Source of the DNA: Bacteroidales bacterium
Lineage (GTDB): Bacteria; Bacteroidota; Bacteroidia; Bacteroidales; VadinHA17
Direction of reading: 5' to 3'
NCBI GenBank assembly: GCA_013314865.1
Contig: JABUEV010000168.1
Coordinates: 1-5,874 of the forward strand
Length of the DNA stretch: 5,874 nt
Below, one piece after another: positions 1-5,874 of the stretch. The notes under the pieces are model-generated. The model searched no databases and was not told the origin of the DNA. It saw only the letters and a program-made list of their open reading frames with translations. The position numbers and the translations under genes are program-made. The first letter of the stretch is position 1. Every line of letters starts with the position of its first letter.

Positions 1-701
1 TCCATGAATGAAGGAAGCTTGTCAGTTTCATAGGCTGCTGACAAGGCAAGAGGAGTCGCACCTGAGAATCCGTCAATGACACTTCCCCCCTTTGTCAGCC
101 CTGCAATCCAGACTTTATCACCTGTCATCCACCCCGGATAACTGAAAAACAAAAAAGCTCTTGCAAGCAGTGCAGGATTAAGGATGTTCATCCCGGTTCC
201 GCCGAAAACCTCTTTGCCTATTATCACCGCAAACGCAGTGGCAAGGGCAAGCATCCACAGAGGAACATTAACAGGCATTACAAGAGGTATCAGTATTCCG
301 GTAACAAGGAATCCTTCATTTATTTCATGCCCCCTTATCTGAGCCGCAGTAAATTCAATTCCCAATCCAACCACATAGCTGACTATTATGAGCGGCAATA
401 TTCTGAGAAATCCAAACCAGAAAGCAGAGATCACGGTGGGCGTTACACCCTCTGCCCTGAAATGCTGAAGCCCTGTGTTATAGGCACCGAAAAGCAGAGG
501 CGGAATGAGGGCGATGATAACCACAGTCATGGTTCTCTTCAGATCAATATGGTCTCTTATATGAGATCCATGCCTGGTAACTTTGTCGGGTACAAAAAGA
601 AAGGATTCAAATCCTTCAAAAACTGTCTGAAGCTTTTCAAACTTCCCTCCTTTTGTAAAATGTGGTTTTAACCTGTCAATTCTTTTTCTTAAGAAATTCA
701 T
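1..701 (-). CDS. nqrB: Na+-translocating NADH:quinone reductase subunit B, N-terminal part (cut by window edge)
   Basis: NqrB is a membrane subunit of the Na+-pumping NADH:quinone oxidoreductase; it carries a covalently bound FMN and takes part in electron transfer coupled to Na+ export. I translated the reverse strand from ATG at 701-699 and obtained 233 uninterrupted residues up to the left edge; the family is usually about 390-415 residues, so roughly the last 40% is missing. A polar N-terminus (1-55) with FEGFESFLFVPDK at 29-40 is followed by hydrophobic segments near 57-75, 90-115, 130-145 and 148-163, then KEVFGGTGMNILNPALLARA (163-182), a typical NqrB block. The motif SGAT is at 213-216 (DNA 54-65); by family knowledge its threonine (here T216) carries FMN through a phosphoester bond. 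The start lies 19 bp after the nqrA stop, so the two are surely co-transcribed. No Shine-Dalgarno sequence precedes it. Confidence 0.96.
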   Translation of the reverse strand, partial: MNFLRKRIDRLKPHFTKGGKFEKLQTVFEGFESFLFVPDKVTRHGSHIRDHIDLKRTMTVVIIALIPPLLFGAYNTGLQHFRAEGVTPTVISAFWFGFLRILPLIIVSYVVGLGIEFTAAQIRGHEINEGFLVTGILIPLVMPVNVPLWMLALATAFAVIIGKEVFGGTGMNILNPALLARAFLFFSYPGWMTGDKVWIAGLTKGGSVIDGFSGATPLALSAAYETDKLPSFM

Positions 702-720
702 ATTAAAATATCAAAAGTTT

Positions 721-2073
721 TTAACTCATCTCTTTAATCATCAATTCTATACCCTTTCTTACGATGGATTGTATTTCCGTTTTTGAAGGGCATATATATT
801 CGCAGAGTGCAAAATCCTCTTCAGCTACTTCATAGATCCCAAGATTTTCCATCATTTCAATATCTCCGGCAATGATTGACTTTAACAACTGTAAGGGAAG
901 TATATCCATCGGCACAACCTTTTCATACTGCCCGGTTACAACAAACGCCCTTTCTCCTCCGTGATAATTGGTGTCGAGCCTGTATTCTTTTTTTCTGAAC
1001 ACAGATGACAAAAAGGTTCTTGAAAAGCTGAACTTGTCGATTCCGGGCTTTGCCCAGCCAAAGAATTCAAAATAATTTCCTTCCGGAATAACAGTTACCT
1101 GTGAGTCATAATAACCAATAAAACCATTGCTCTCAATTTTAGAACCAGTAAGCACATTGCCGCTGATATATCTCAGATCTCCTGATTTGACATTACCTGC
1201 TGTCATAGGAGCTACGGAGCTTCCTGACAACACTTTGTAATACTGAGGATTAATCACTTCCGAACCTGTAAGTGCGACAATCTTTTCAGGCTTATAGACT
1301 CCATCAAGGAACAGCTTTCCGATTGAAACTACATCCTGACAATTGACAAACCAGACAAATTCGCCCTTGTTTAAGGGATCTAAATGATGAATGTGTACTC
1401 CGACATTTCCTGCAGGATGAGGGCCAACGAAGAAAGTGATCTCCACTCCTGCAAGATTGGTTATAAATTCAGGTGCTTCTGCCCTGCCATCAAGAATAAC
1501 ATGTAATTTTCCGTCAGTCAGCTTTGAAAGAGCAGTGATGCCTGCGCGGAAATTATTAACGGAAATATTTTCCAGAATAAAACTGTAATCAGGAGCAAGC
1601 GGAGCTGTATCCAGACAGGTTATAAATATTGATTTTGGCTTGTTGGCAGGATTAGCAACTATATGATAAGGTCTTTGCCTTATTGCCGGCCAAAGTCCCG
1701 AATCAAGAAGCCTTCTGACGATTTTCTCACGGTCAAGCTTAGCCGGATCTGCTTTCCCAAATTCCACATATTCATTTCCTTTCCTTTCAATTACTATCTC
1801 AAGCAGTCTGCGCCTCTCCCCTCTTTCGACAGATTTTACAACACCGCTTACAGGAGATGTAAATTTTATTTCCGGAATCATCTTATTAAAGAAAAGCGGA
1901 GACCCTGCACTAACAGTGTCCTCAGGTCTCACACACAGCTTTGGCACTAAAAAGGGAAAATCAACAGGTTTAACTCCGTAATGATCCGCATTGATTTCTC
2001 CTGCCAGAATCTTCTGAGCTTTTCCTGAAAGTCTTATGTCCAGTCCTTTTTTTAGCTTAATTGTATCGGGCAT
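721..2073 (-). CDS. nqrA: Na+-translocating NADH:quinone reductase subunit A
   Basis: NqrA is the cytoplasmic, membrane-associated subunit A of the Na+-NQR complex, usually the first gene of the nqrABCDEF operon. The 450-residue product matches the usual length and looks complete. It opens with IKLKKGLDIRLSGKA (5-19), the characteristic N-terminus. A barrel-sandwich-like segment covers about 38-100, including TSPVSGVV at 72-79. The central GPHPAGNVGVHIHHLDP (217-233) is a family signature. The C-terminal part holds HGGERAFVVTGQYEKVVPMD (371-390), then the block around 391-415, and ends with LCEYICPSKTE (423-433), where the conserved cysteines C424 and C428 fall. ATG at 2073-2071 gives the expected N-terminus, so the start is secure. 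A -7 like element lies about 60 bp upstream. The following nqrB starts 19 bp after the stop. Nothing is broken or unusual. Confidence 0.98.
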   Translation of the reverse strand: MPDTIKLKKGLDIRLSGKAQKILAGEINADHYGVKPVDFPFLVPKLCVRPEDTVSAGSPLFFNKMIPEIKFTSPVSGVVKSVERGERRRLLEIVIERKGNEYVEFGKADPAKLDREKIVRRLLDSGLWPAIRQRPYHIVANPANKPKSIFITCLDTAPLAPDYSFILENISVNNFRAGITALSKLTDGKLHVILDGRAEAPEFITNLAGVEITFFVGPHPAGNVGVHIHHLDPLNKGEFVWFVNCQDVVSIGKLFLDGVYKPEKIVALTGSEVINPQYYKVLSGSSVAPMTAGNVKSGDLRYISGNVLTGSKIESNGFIGYYDSQVTVIPEGNYFEFFGWAKPGIDKFSFSRTFLSSVFRKKEYRLDTNYHGGERAFVVTGQYEKVVPMDILPLQLLKSIIAGDIEMMENLGIYEVAEEDFALCEYICPSKTEIQSIVRKGIELMIKEMS

Positions 2074-2109
2074 CTTGTTATTAAAATTATTTTCCTGAGG
2101 ATAAAGGGA

Positions 2110-2129
2110 ATTGTTAATAAATTAACAAT
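2110..2129. promoter_or_regulatory. Perfect 9-bp inverted repeat near the predicted nqrA transcription start
   Basis: Half-site ATTGTTAAT (2110-2118) is repeated inverted as ATTAACAAT (2121-2129) around a 2-bp AA spacer. The palindrome lies just downstream, in the nqrA direction, of the putative -7 box at 2135-2143, where transcription would be expected to begin. That placement suits a repressor operator. The element is A/T-rich, so chance formation in this A/T-rich spacer is possible; the shared half-site with the second palindrome at 2202-2217 is the main reason to take it seriously. It lacks a T-run expected of a terminator. Confidence 0.4.
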
Positions 2130-2134
2130 GAAAC

Positions 2135-2143
2135 ACAAAAGTA
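2135..2143 (-). promoter_or_regulatory. Putative Bacteroidota -7 promoter element for nqrAB
   Basis: Read on the minus strand this is TACTTTTGT, an exact match to the TAnnTTTG(Y) element of primary-sigma promoters in Bacteroidota. It would start transcription near 2128-2130 and give a leader of about 55 nt before the nqrA ATG. A matching TTTG -33 box at the usual spacing is not visible; only a T-rich stretch lies there, so the assignment rests on the -7 element and on its position. Confidence 0.45.
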
Positions 2144-2199
2144 AAAATAGCTGACGATTTTTTTAAAAAAGATCCAAAGATAATTTTATCTTTTAGCAT

Positions 2200-2208
2200 T
2201 AATTTTGT
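2200..2208 (+). promoter_or_regulatory. Putative Bacteroidota -7 promoter element for the T9SS plug-like gene
   Basis: TAATTTTGT matches the Bacteroidota -7 consensus TAnnTTTG(Y). It would place transcription start near 2213-2215 and give a short leader of about 17-20 nt before the ATG at 2232. No TTTG -33 box is seen about 20 bp upstream. The element overlaps the palindrome at 2202-2217, so a protein bound there would cover the promoter. Confidence 0.4.
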
Positions 2209-2217
2209 TAACAAAAT
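2202..2217. promoter_or_regulatory. Perfect 16-bp palindrome over the plug-gene promoter
   Basis: ATTTTGTT at 2202-2209 is followed directly by its reverse complement AACAAAAT at 2210-2217. The core TTGTTAA/TTAACAA is the same half-site found in the palindrome at 2110-2129, and the two centres are 90 bp apart. It overlaps the putative -7 box of the rightward gene. It could be an operator for the plug-like gene, or part of a two-site control element for both divergent units. A/T-rich composition makes chance a real alternative. Confidence 0.35.
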
Positions 2218-2231
2218 ATTAAAATAGTTTG

Positions 2232-3521
2232 ATGTATAAATATATATTAATTATTACCAGCCTTTTAGCTGCTGTTTCTGCATCTGTTGAAGTAACCGCC
2301 AGCAATGAGGAATTCAGTGATCAGATCTTTGATCCCAGGATAAAGACAGTTCAGCTATACAGAGAAGGCTGGAATCTTTCATATCCCGTTATAAAATTAA
2401 ACAGCGACGAAAAGCTTGCCCTGCATTTTGACCTTCTTGATGACAATATTGAAACTTATGTTTACAATTTTGTTCACTGTGACAAAGACTGGAAAAGGTC
2501 TGATGTATTCATAACTGATTACCTGACAGATTTTTACGACAATCGTATTGAAGATTACAGGTACTCATTCAATACGACGACAAAATACATACATTACAGT
2601 CTTACCTTCCCTAACGAGAAATTTAATTTTAGAATATCAGGCAATTACATACTACTTGTAAGTCCTGTCGACAATCCTGATAAGCCAGTTCTGTCAAAAC
2701 GGTTCATCATAACTGAAGATGCCGTGAAAATCAATATTATTGCCCGACGCCCGAAAATGGCAGGCGAGGCAAATACCGGCCAGCAGATTGATTTTACTGT
2801 GAATTACTCGGCTAACAGCATAATTGATCCGTACAACACTGTTTTTGCCTTTGTTCTTCAGAATGGAAGGTGGAATAATGCAAAAGTCAATCTGAAGCCT
2901 GATTTCCTGGGCAATAACGAATTAAGATATACGTCATTATCAGACAATAACATATTCAGGGGGGGAAATGAATTCAGGTATTTCGATATCAGAAGCATAA
3001 GATATTTGTCAGAATTTGTACAGAGGATTGACTTTGTTCCTCCCGGATACAATGTACTTCTGTATCCTTCAGAAAACAGGGAGTCAAAACCCTACTTTTA
3101 CCGTCAGGACTTCAACGGCAAGTACTATATTGCCGTTCAGGAGGGCAGGAATCACGATATTGATGCCGACTACCTGAGGGTTTATTTCACACTCCCGTCG
3201 AGATACAGGATAGCAGGAGGAAACATGTATGTATCTGGTGCATTGAATGACTGGAATTTTAACAGGAGCAATCTGATGCTCTATAATCCGGCAAGCGAAG
3301 CTTATGAATGCTCGATGCTTCTAAAACAGGGGTGGTATGACTATGAGTATGTATTTCTGAGGGATGGTGATACCAGGGGAGATGCAACAATATTTGAAGG
3401 AAGTCATTTTGAAACAGAGAATGATTATTCTGTAATTATATATTACAGGAATCCCCGGGGAAGATATGACAGGGTACTTGGTGTTCAGACATTCAATACG
3501 CTCAACCGGATTGCTTTCTAA
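2232..3521 (+). CDS. Type IX secretion system plug protein homologue (DUF5103 family)
   Basis: This 429-residue protein resembles the DUF5103 / T9SS plug family. A characterised member seals the periplasmic side of the SprA outer-membrane translocon when PorV is not bound; the role here is by homology. Residues 1-24 look like a Sec signal peptide: MYKY, then hydrophobic ILIITSLLAAVSA, with likely cleavage near VTAS. The first family domain spans about 36-161, with IKTVQLYREGWNLSYPVIKL (37-56), FVHCDKDW (80-87), DYRYSFNTT (108-116) and SGNYIL (136-141). A middle beta-rich region covers about 165-320. The last part, with YVSGALNDW (333-341), resembles an immunoglobulin-like/CBM48-type fold. I chose ATG at 2232; the TTG just before it adds one residue but is less likely. 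It diverges from nqrA and ends overlapping the mog stop. A run of seven G lies at 2959-2965. Family call is strong, exact T9SS role less so. Confidence 0.87.
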   Translation: MYKYILIITSLLAAVSASVEVTASNEEFSDQIFDPRIKTVQLYREGWNLSYPVIKLNSDEKLALHFDLLDDNIETYVYNFVHCDKDWKRSDVFITDYLTDFYDNRIEDYRYSFNTTTKYIHYSLTFPNEKFNFRISGNYILLVSPVDNPDKPVLSKRFIITEDAVKINIIARRPKMAGEANTGQQIDFTVNYSANSIIDPYNTVFAFVLQNGRWNNAKVNLKPDFLGNNELRYTSLSDNNIFRGGNEFRYFDIRSIRYLSEFVQRIDFVPPGYNVLLYPSENRESKPYFYRQDFNGKYYIAVQEGRNHDIDADYLRVYFTLPSRYRIAGGNMYVSGALNDWNFNRSNLMLYNPASEAYECSMLLKQGWYDYEYVFLRDGDTRGDATIFEGSHFETENDYSVIIYYRNPRGRYDRVLGVQTFNTLNRIAF

Positions 3522-4030
3522 CATTTTCCATGCAGATCGATGCTATACTGCATCAATACAACGTGCTCAAGTGTTTTGAGGATTTCAGTCATATATTCCT
3601 CGACGGCTTTTACAGAGCCTGGAAGTGTATAAATCAAAGCTTTCCCTGCTATTCCGGCTACACTTCTGCTAAGCAAAGCCTGGGGTTTGCTCATGCCGTA
3701 TTTGCATCTGATAAATTCCATAATTCCGGGTATCTCCTTTGAGAGCAATGGTCTGACGGTATCGGGTGTGATGTCCCGCGGGCCTATTCCTGTTCCTCCT
3801 GTGGTAAAAACTATATTGAAATTTTCTGCAGCATCAGTCAGAAGCAGTCTTAATTTTCCTGCATCGTCTGGGATCAGTTCCGACTTCACTGAATACCTCC
3901 ATTTTACTGACCTGAAAAAATCTGTCAAATATTTTTTAATAGCCGGGCCGCTGAGGTCTTCGTACTCCCCCCTGCTTGCCCTGTCACTTAAGGTAATAAT
4001 CAGAACCTTGAATTCTTCCGGTAATGTCAT
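3518..4030 (-). CDS. mog: Molybdopterin adenylyltransferase (Mog/MoaB family)
   Basis: Mog activates molybdopterin with ATP to give adenylyl-molybdopterin, the substrate from which MoeA makes the finished cofactor. The 170-residue product is a single MoCF-binding domain of normal length. Visible motifs are TLSDRASRGEYEDLSGPAI (13-31), TTGGTGIGPRDITPD (76-90) with the nucleotide/pterin-binding glycine loop, KEIPGIMEFIR (98-108), SRSVAGI (121-127) and LPGSVKAVEEY (136-146). The acidic residue in RDITPD and the SDRAS start fit Mog and plant Cnx1-G more closely than E. coli MoaB, but the families are close and MoaB does the Mog job in some organisms. ATG at 4030-4028 is the natural start. It lies 53 bp downstream of moeA on the same strand, so the two are probably co-transcribed. 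Its TAG stop overlaps the TAA of the convergent plug-like gene. Confidence 0.92.
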   Translation of the reverse strand: MTLPEEFKVLIITLSDRASRGEYEDLSGPAIKKYLTDFFRSVKWRYSVKSELIPDDAGKLRLLLTDAAENFNIVFTTGGTGIGPRDITPDTVRPLLSKEIPGIMEFIRCKYGMSKPQALLSRSVAGIAGKALIYTLPGSVKAVEEYMTEILKTLEHVVLMQYSIDLHGKC

Positions 4031-4072
4031 ACAGCAGTTTATTATTTTATTAACTTCTTATGGGAAAAGCCT

Positions 4073-4090
4073 ATTCAAAACATTCAAAAC
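4073..4090. repeat. Tandem 9-bp duplication across the moeA stop codon
   Basis: ATTCAAAAC occurs twice back to back at 4073-4081 and 4082-4090. On the minus strand this gives TTTTGAATG followed by TTTTGAATA, so the last phenylalanine and TGA of moeA are followed by ATG TTT TGA. It looks like a small slippage duplication at the gene end. I see no clear function. Confidence 0.5.
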
Positions 4091-5259
4091 AGCCTGAAAT
4101 CAACCGTGTCACCTTCTTCTATCACATACCTGCCCTGCTGAATTGATATCAGTCCGTCTGCTTCTGAAAGCGCCGTTAAATGTGCTGATCCGTGATACTC
4201 AACCGGTGAAACGAATCCATCGGGAGTAATTTTGGCAGGGAGCCAACCCAGTCGGTCAGCCCGTATCCTTTTGTACCTTTTTTTTATTGGCAGTTTCAGA
4301 ATTGCCGGATTCATTTTGTATCCCATCATTTTTGAGATTGCAGGTCTTATAAGGAGTTCAAACTGTACAAAGGAAGATACAGTATTCCCTGGAAGGGCAA
4401 ATATGAGGGCTTTTGGATGAACGCCAAAGGTGGTGGGTTTTCCGGGCTGTACAGCCACCCTTGTAAAAAGGATATCAACTCCCAGTTTTCTAATGACATC
4501 AGGAACCAGGTCGAGATCGCCCATTGAGACTCCTCCGGTTAACAAAACTATATTGTTTTCTGCCAGAGCCTTACTTACCAGGTTGTATGTAGCTTCCTCC
4601 TCATCGATGGCAATTCCGTAATATGAAGGTACGGCACCTGCTCTTATCGTCTGGGCTGTCAGCTGGTATGCGTTGCTGTTTCTTATCTGTCCGGGAGAAG
4701 GATGAAATGGTGGTTCAACAAGCTCACTGCCGGTGCTGATTATACCGACAAGGGGTCTTTTACCCACAGTCACCCGTGTATGTCCGAGTGAAGCCATTAC
4801 ACCTATATCCTGTGGCTTTATCTTTGTACCTTTCATTAATACAGCTTCACCTGCTTTAACATCCTCGCCTCTGTGCATTATGTTTGGCTTCGGGTCAGAA
4901 CCGGTGAATCTTACTTTGCCTGATGGGAGTATTTCTGTCTCCTCAACCATAATGACTACATCACAGCCTTCAGGGATCCATGCCCCTGTCATAATCTTGG
5001 AGCACTGCATCAGCCCGACCTTCACCGATGGATTTTTCCCTGCCGGGATGAAATCCACAACCTCCATTTCAAATGCAAGAGATTCCCGTTTACAGGCATA
5101 ACCATCAACTGCTGACCTGTCGAATGCCGGGATATCAGAATCGCTTATTACATCTTCAGCCAGAATCCTTCCGCAGGAATCCATAAAACTGACCTCCTCT
5201 GTTCCTGTCTCGAAAACAGAATCCAGAACCAGGCCAAGAGCATCTTCAAAACTTATCAT
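4084..5259 (-). CDS. moeA: Molybdopterin molybdenumtransferase (molybdate/tungstate insertion)
   Basis: MoeA inserts the metal oxyanion into molybdopterin, using the adenylylated intermediate made by Mog. The 391-residue protein has the usual length and three-part layout. The N-terminal domain (about 1-165) has SDIPAFDRSAVDGYACK (41-57), with D52 matching the conserved aspartate of the DGYA motif, and MTGAWIPEGCDVVIMVEE (90-107). The central MoCF-binding domain (about 168-310) has STGSELVEP (175-183), GQIRNSNAY (190-198), LLTGGVSMGDLDLVPD (239-254), QPGKPTTFGV (271-280) and ALPGNTVSSF (288-297). The C-terminal beta domain (about 315-391) ends at VDFRLF. All main signatures are intact. The gene lies between an aldehyde:ferredoxin oxidoreductase upstream and mog downstream, which suggests tungsten rather than molybdenum as its usual metal; the sequence alone does not decide this. 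No promoter of the Bacteroidota type is obvious in the 117 bp before it. Confidence 0.96.
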   Translation of the reverse strand: MISFEDALGLVLDSVFETGTEEVSFMDSCGRILAEDVISDSDIPAFDRSAVDGYACKRESLAFEMEVVDFIPAGKNPSVKVGLMQCSKIMTGAWIPEGCDVVIMVEETEILPSGKVRFTGSDPKPNIMHRGEDVKAGEAVLMKGTKIKPQDIGVMASLGHTRVTVGKRPLVGIISTGSELVEPPFHPSPGQIRNSNAYQLTAQTIRAGAVPSYYGIAIDEEEATYNLVSKALAENNIVLLTGGVSMGDLDLVPDVIRKLGVDILFTRVAVQPGKPTTFGVHPKALIFALPGNTVSSFVQFELLIRPAISKMMGYKMNPAILKLPIKKRYKRIRADRLGWLPAKITPDGFVSPVEYHGSAHLTALSEADGLISIQQGRYVIEEGDTVDFRLF

Positions 5260-5330
5260 GAAAAGAATTTGTGATTAAAATGATCAGTTTGCCAATCAGA
5301 CAATTTAATAAGATTATTAATTTAAATTTT

Positions 5331-5346
5331 TGTAAAACGGTTTACA
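5331..5346. repeat. Short inverted repeat between the oxidoreductase gene and moeA
   Basis: TGTAAA (5331-5336) and TTTACA (5341-5346) form a 6-bp stem with a 4-base ACGG loop. It lies 30 bp after the oxidoreductase stop and about 70 bp before the moeA start. The stem is A/T-rich and no immediate U-run follows in the minus direction, so it is at most a weak terminator or an operator. The rest of 5260-5376 is A/T-rich with nothing I can assign. Confidence 0.25.
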
Positions 5347-5376
5347 GGTGCATGGATTCGTATTCGGATTTGTATT

Positions 5377-5874
5377 TTACTGGTAGTTTTTGACCACCTC
5401 TATCAATTCAGGAAGATCCATGCCTATTTTTTTCAGAAATTCAATTTTGGGAACCCCGTTTTTATTCCATCCTCTTCTCTCGTATACGGCGTCAACCAGT
5501 TTTTCATACTGTTCCTCCCTGTATTTTCTCAGGAGCTGCATTTTTTCATCGGTACTCTTTCCGGACGGGTCTACACCAACTATTTCCTTCAGCTGTCTGT
5601 CGTATCGTTCAGCCCGTGATTCATATTCATCCTTTGTTACAGGTCCTGCTGCACGATAAGGTTGGCGGTCATGTTCCCTGGTCCCAAATCCCCTTCTCAG
5701 GTTAAATATCCTTTGAAAGTTATATACCCTCTCAGAATCCTCAACCAGACGGTATTTATCGAATTCCCTGCCAGTGACTGCCTTATAGATTGTGACATAA
5801 TTGTCGACATGTTCAGGGACTTTAGCAGGTTCGTCTGTTTCGGCATTATTTTCAGGTTCCACGTCATTCCATGG
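5377..5874 (-). CDS. aor: Tungsten-type aldehyde:ferredoxin oxidoreductase, C-terminal 165 residues (cut by window edge)
   Basis: This is the C-terminal domain of the aldehyde:ferredoxin oxidoreductase (AOR) family, whose members use a tungsten (sometimes molybdenum) bis-pterin centre and a 4Fe-4S cluster, typically to oxidise aldehydes to acids with ferredoxin as acceptor. The frame stays open to the right edge (PWND precedes a GTG at 5862 that could be mistaken for a start), so the gene is partial; family members are about 600-650 residues. Family marks, counted from the window edge, are IYKAVTGREF (29-38), ERVYNFQRIFNLRRGFG (48-64) and YERRGWNKNGVP (131-142). A long charged, probably helical stretch at about 79-128 separates the last two. 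The tungsten, pterin and most cluster residues lie outside the window. The initial PW probably follows shortly after the last cluster cysteine of the family. Substrate and subfamily (for example AOR or a BamB-like form) cannot be told from this part. It is followed on the same strand by moeA and mog. Confidence 0.88.
   Translation of the reverse strand, partial: PWNDVEPENNAETDEPAKVPEHVDNYVTIYKAVTGREFDKYRLVEDSERVYNFQRIFNLRRGFGTREHDRQPYRAAGPVTKDEYESRAERYDRQLKEIVGVDPSGKSTDEKMQLLRKYREEQYEKLVDAVYERRGWNKNGVPKIEFLKKIGMDLPELIEVVKNYQ

Noticed and set aside
327..671. Plus-strand open frame of 114 codons
   Set aside because: It lies wholly antisense to nqrB, whose reading frame has clear family motifs; its translation is polar, low in recognisable structure and resembles no family I know.
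2174..2182. Second -7 like element TATCTTTGG on the minus strand
   Set aside because: It would give a leader of about 95 nt, ends in G where the consensus prefers a pyrimidine, and has no TTTG at suitable spacing; the match at 2135-2143 is better.
2229..2231. TTG as the start of the plug-like gene
   Set aside because: ATG follows immediately at 2232 and gives a normal signal peptide; the TTG would add just one residue.
3530..3553. Hairpin ATGCAG...CTGCAT just past the plug-gene stop as a terminator
   Set aside because: The 6-bp stem has a 12-base loop, lies inside the mog coding sequence and has no T-run on either strand.
3687..4097. Plus-strand open frame of 136 codons
   Set aside because: It is the antisense shadow of mog, which carries all Mog motifs in the minus frame. 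The same applies to plus-strand frames opposite nqrA (1663-1950), moeA (4232-5101) and the oxidoreductase (5390-5659), and to minus-strand frames opposite the plug gene (2858-3052, 3321-3524).
4278..4285. Run of eight T (A8 on the moeA strand) as a frameshift site
   Set aside because: The moeA frame continues intact through it as a lysine-rich stretch in the C-terminal domain, and no alternative frame of interest begins there.
5860..5862. GTG as the start of a small 161-residue protein
   Set aside because: The frame remains open upstream to the window edge, and the protein matches the C-terminal domain of a much larger enzyme, so this is an internal valine codon.

Overview
The window looks like a piece of a Bacteroidota chromosome, probably from an anaerobic or facultative member of the phylum. 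Three things point that way. There is a homologue of the type IX secretion system (T9SS) plug protein, a family confined to Bacteroidota. The divergent intergenic region holds two matches to the Bacteroidota -7 promoter element TAnnTTTG. None of the five visible start codons has a convincing Shine-Dalgarno sequence; they follow A/T-rich leaders instead. This is inference from gene content and signals; the genus cannot be named.

Layout. Positions 1-2073 (minus strand) hold the start of a Na+-translocating NADH:quinone reductase operon: complete nqrA followed, after 19 bp, by the first 233 codons of nqrB, which runs off the left edge. Positions 2074-2231 are a divergent promoter region with two A/T-rich palindromes that share the half-site TTGTTAA. 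Positions 2232-3521 (plus strand) encode the T9SS plug-like exported protein. It meets the next gene tail to tail, the two stop codons overlapping by 4 bp. Positions 3518-5874 (minus strand) read, in transcription order: the C-terminal end of a tungsten-type aldehyde:ferredoxin oxidoreductase (cut by the right edge), moeA and mog.

How the genes relate. MoeA and Mog carry out the last two steps of pterin metal-cofactor assembly: Mog adenylylates molybdopterin, and MoeA inserts the metal using the adenylylated intermediate. Their position directly downstream of an aldehyde:ferredoxin oxidoreductase suggests that the oxidoreductase is the client enzyme and that tungsten (or molybdenum) is the metal. 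NqrA and NqrB belong to a respiratory complex that couples NADH oxidation to Na+ export. The plug-like protein is a separate outer-membrane secretion function with its own promoter.

I found no tRNA, rRNA, CRISPR array, insertion sequence or phage gene. No gap between genes exceeds 160 bp. I see no convincing new system; the observations most worth checking are the paired palindromes, the oxidoreductase-moeA-mog arrangement and a G7 tract inside the plug gene.
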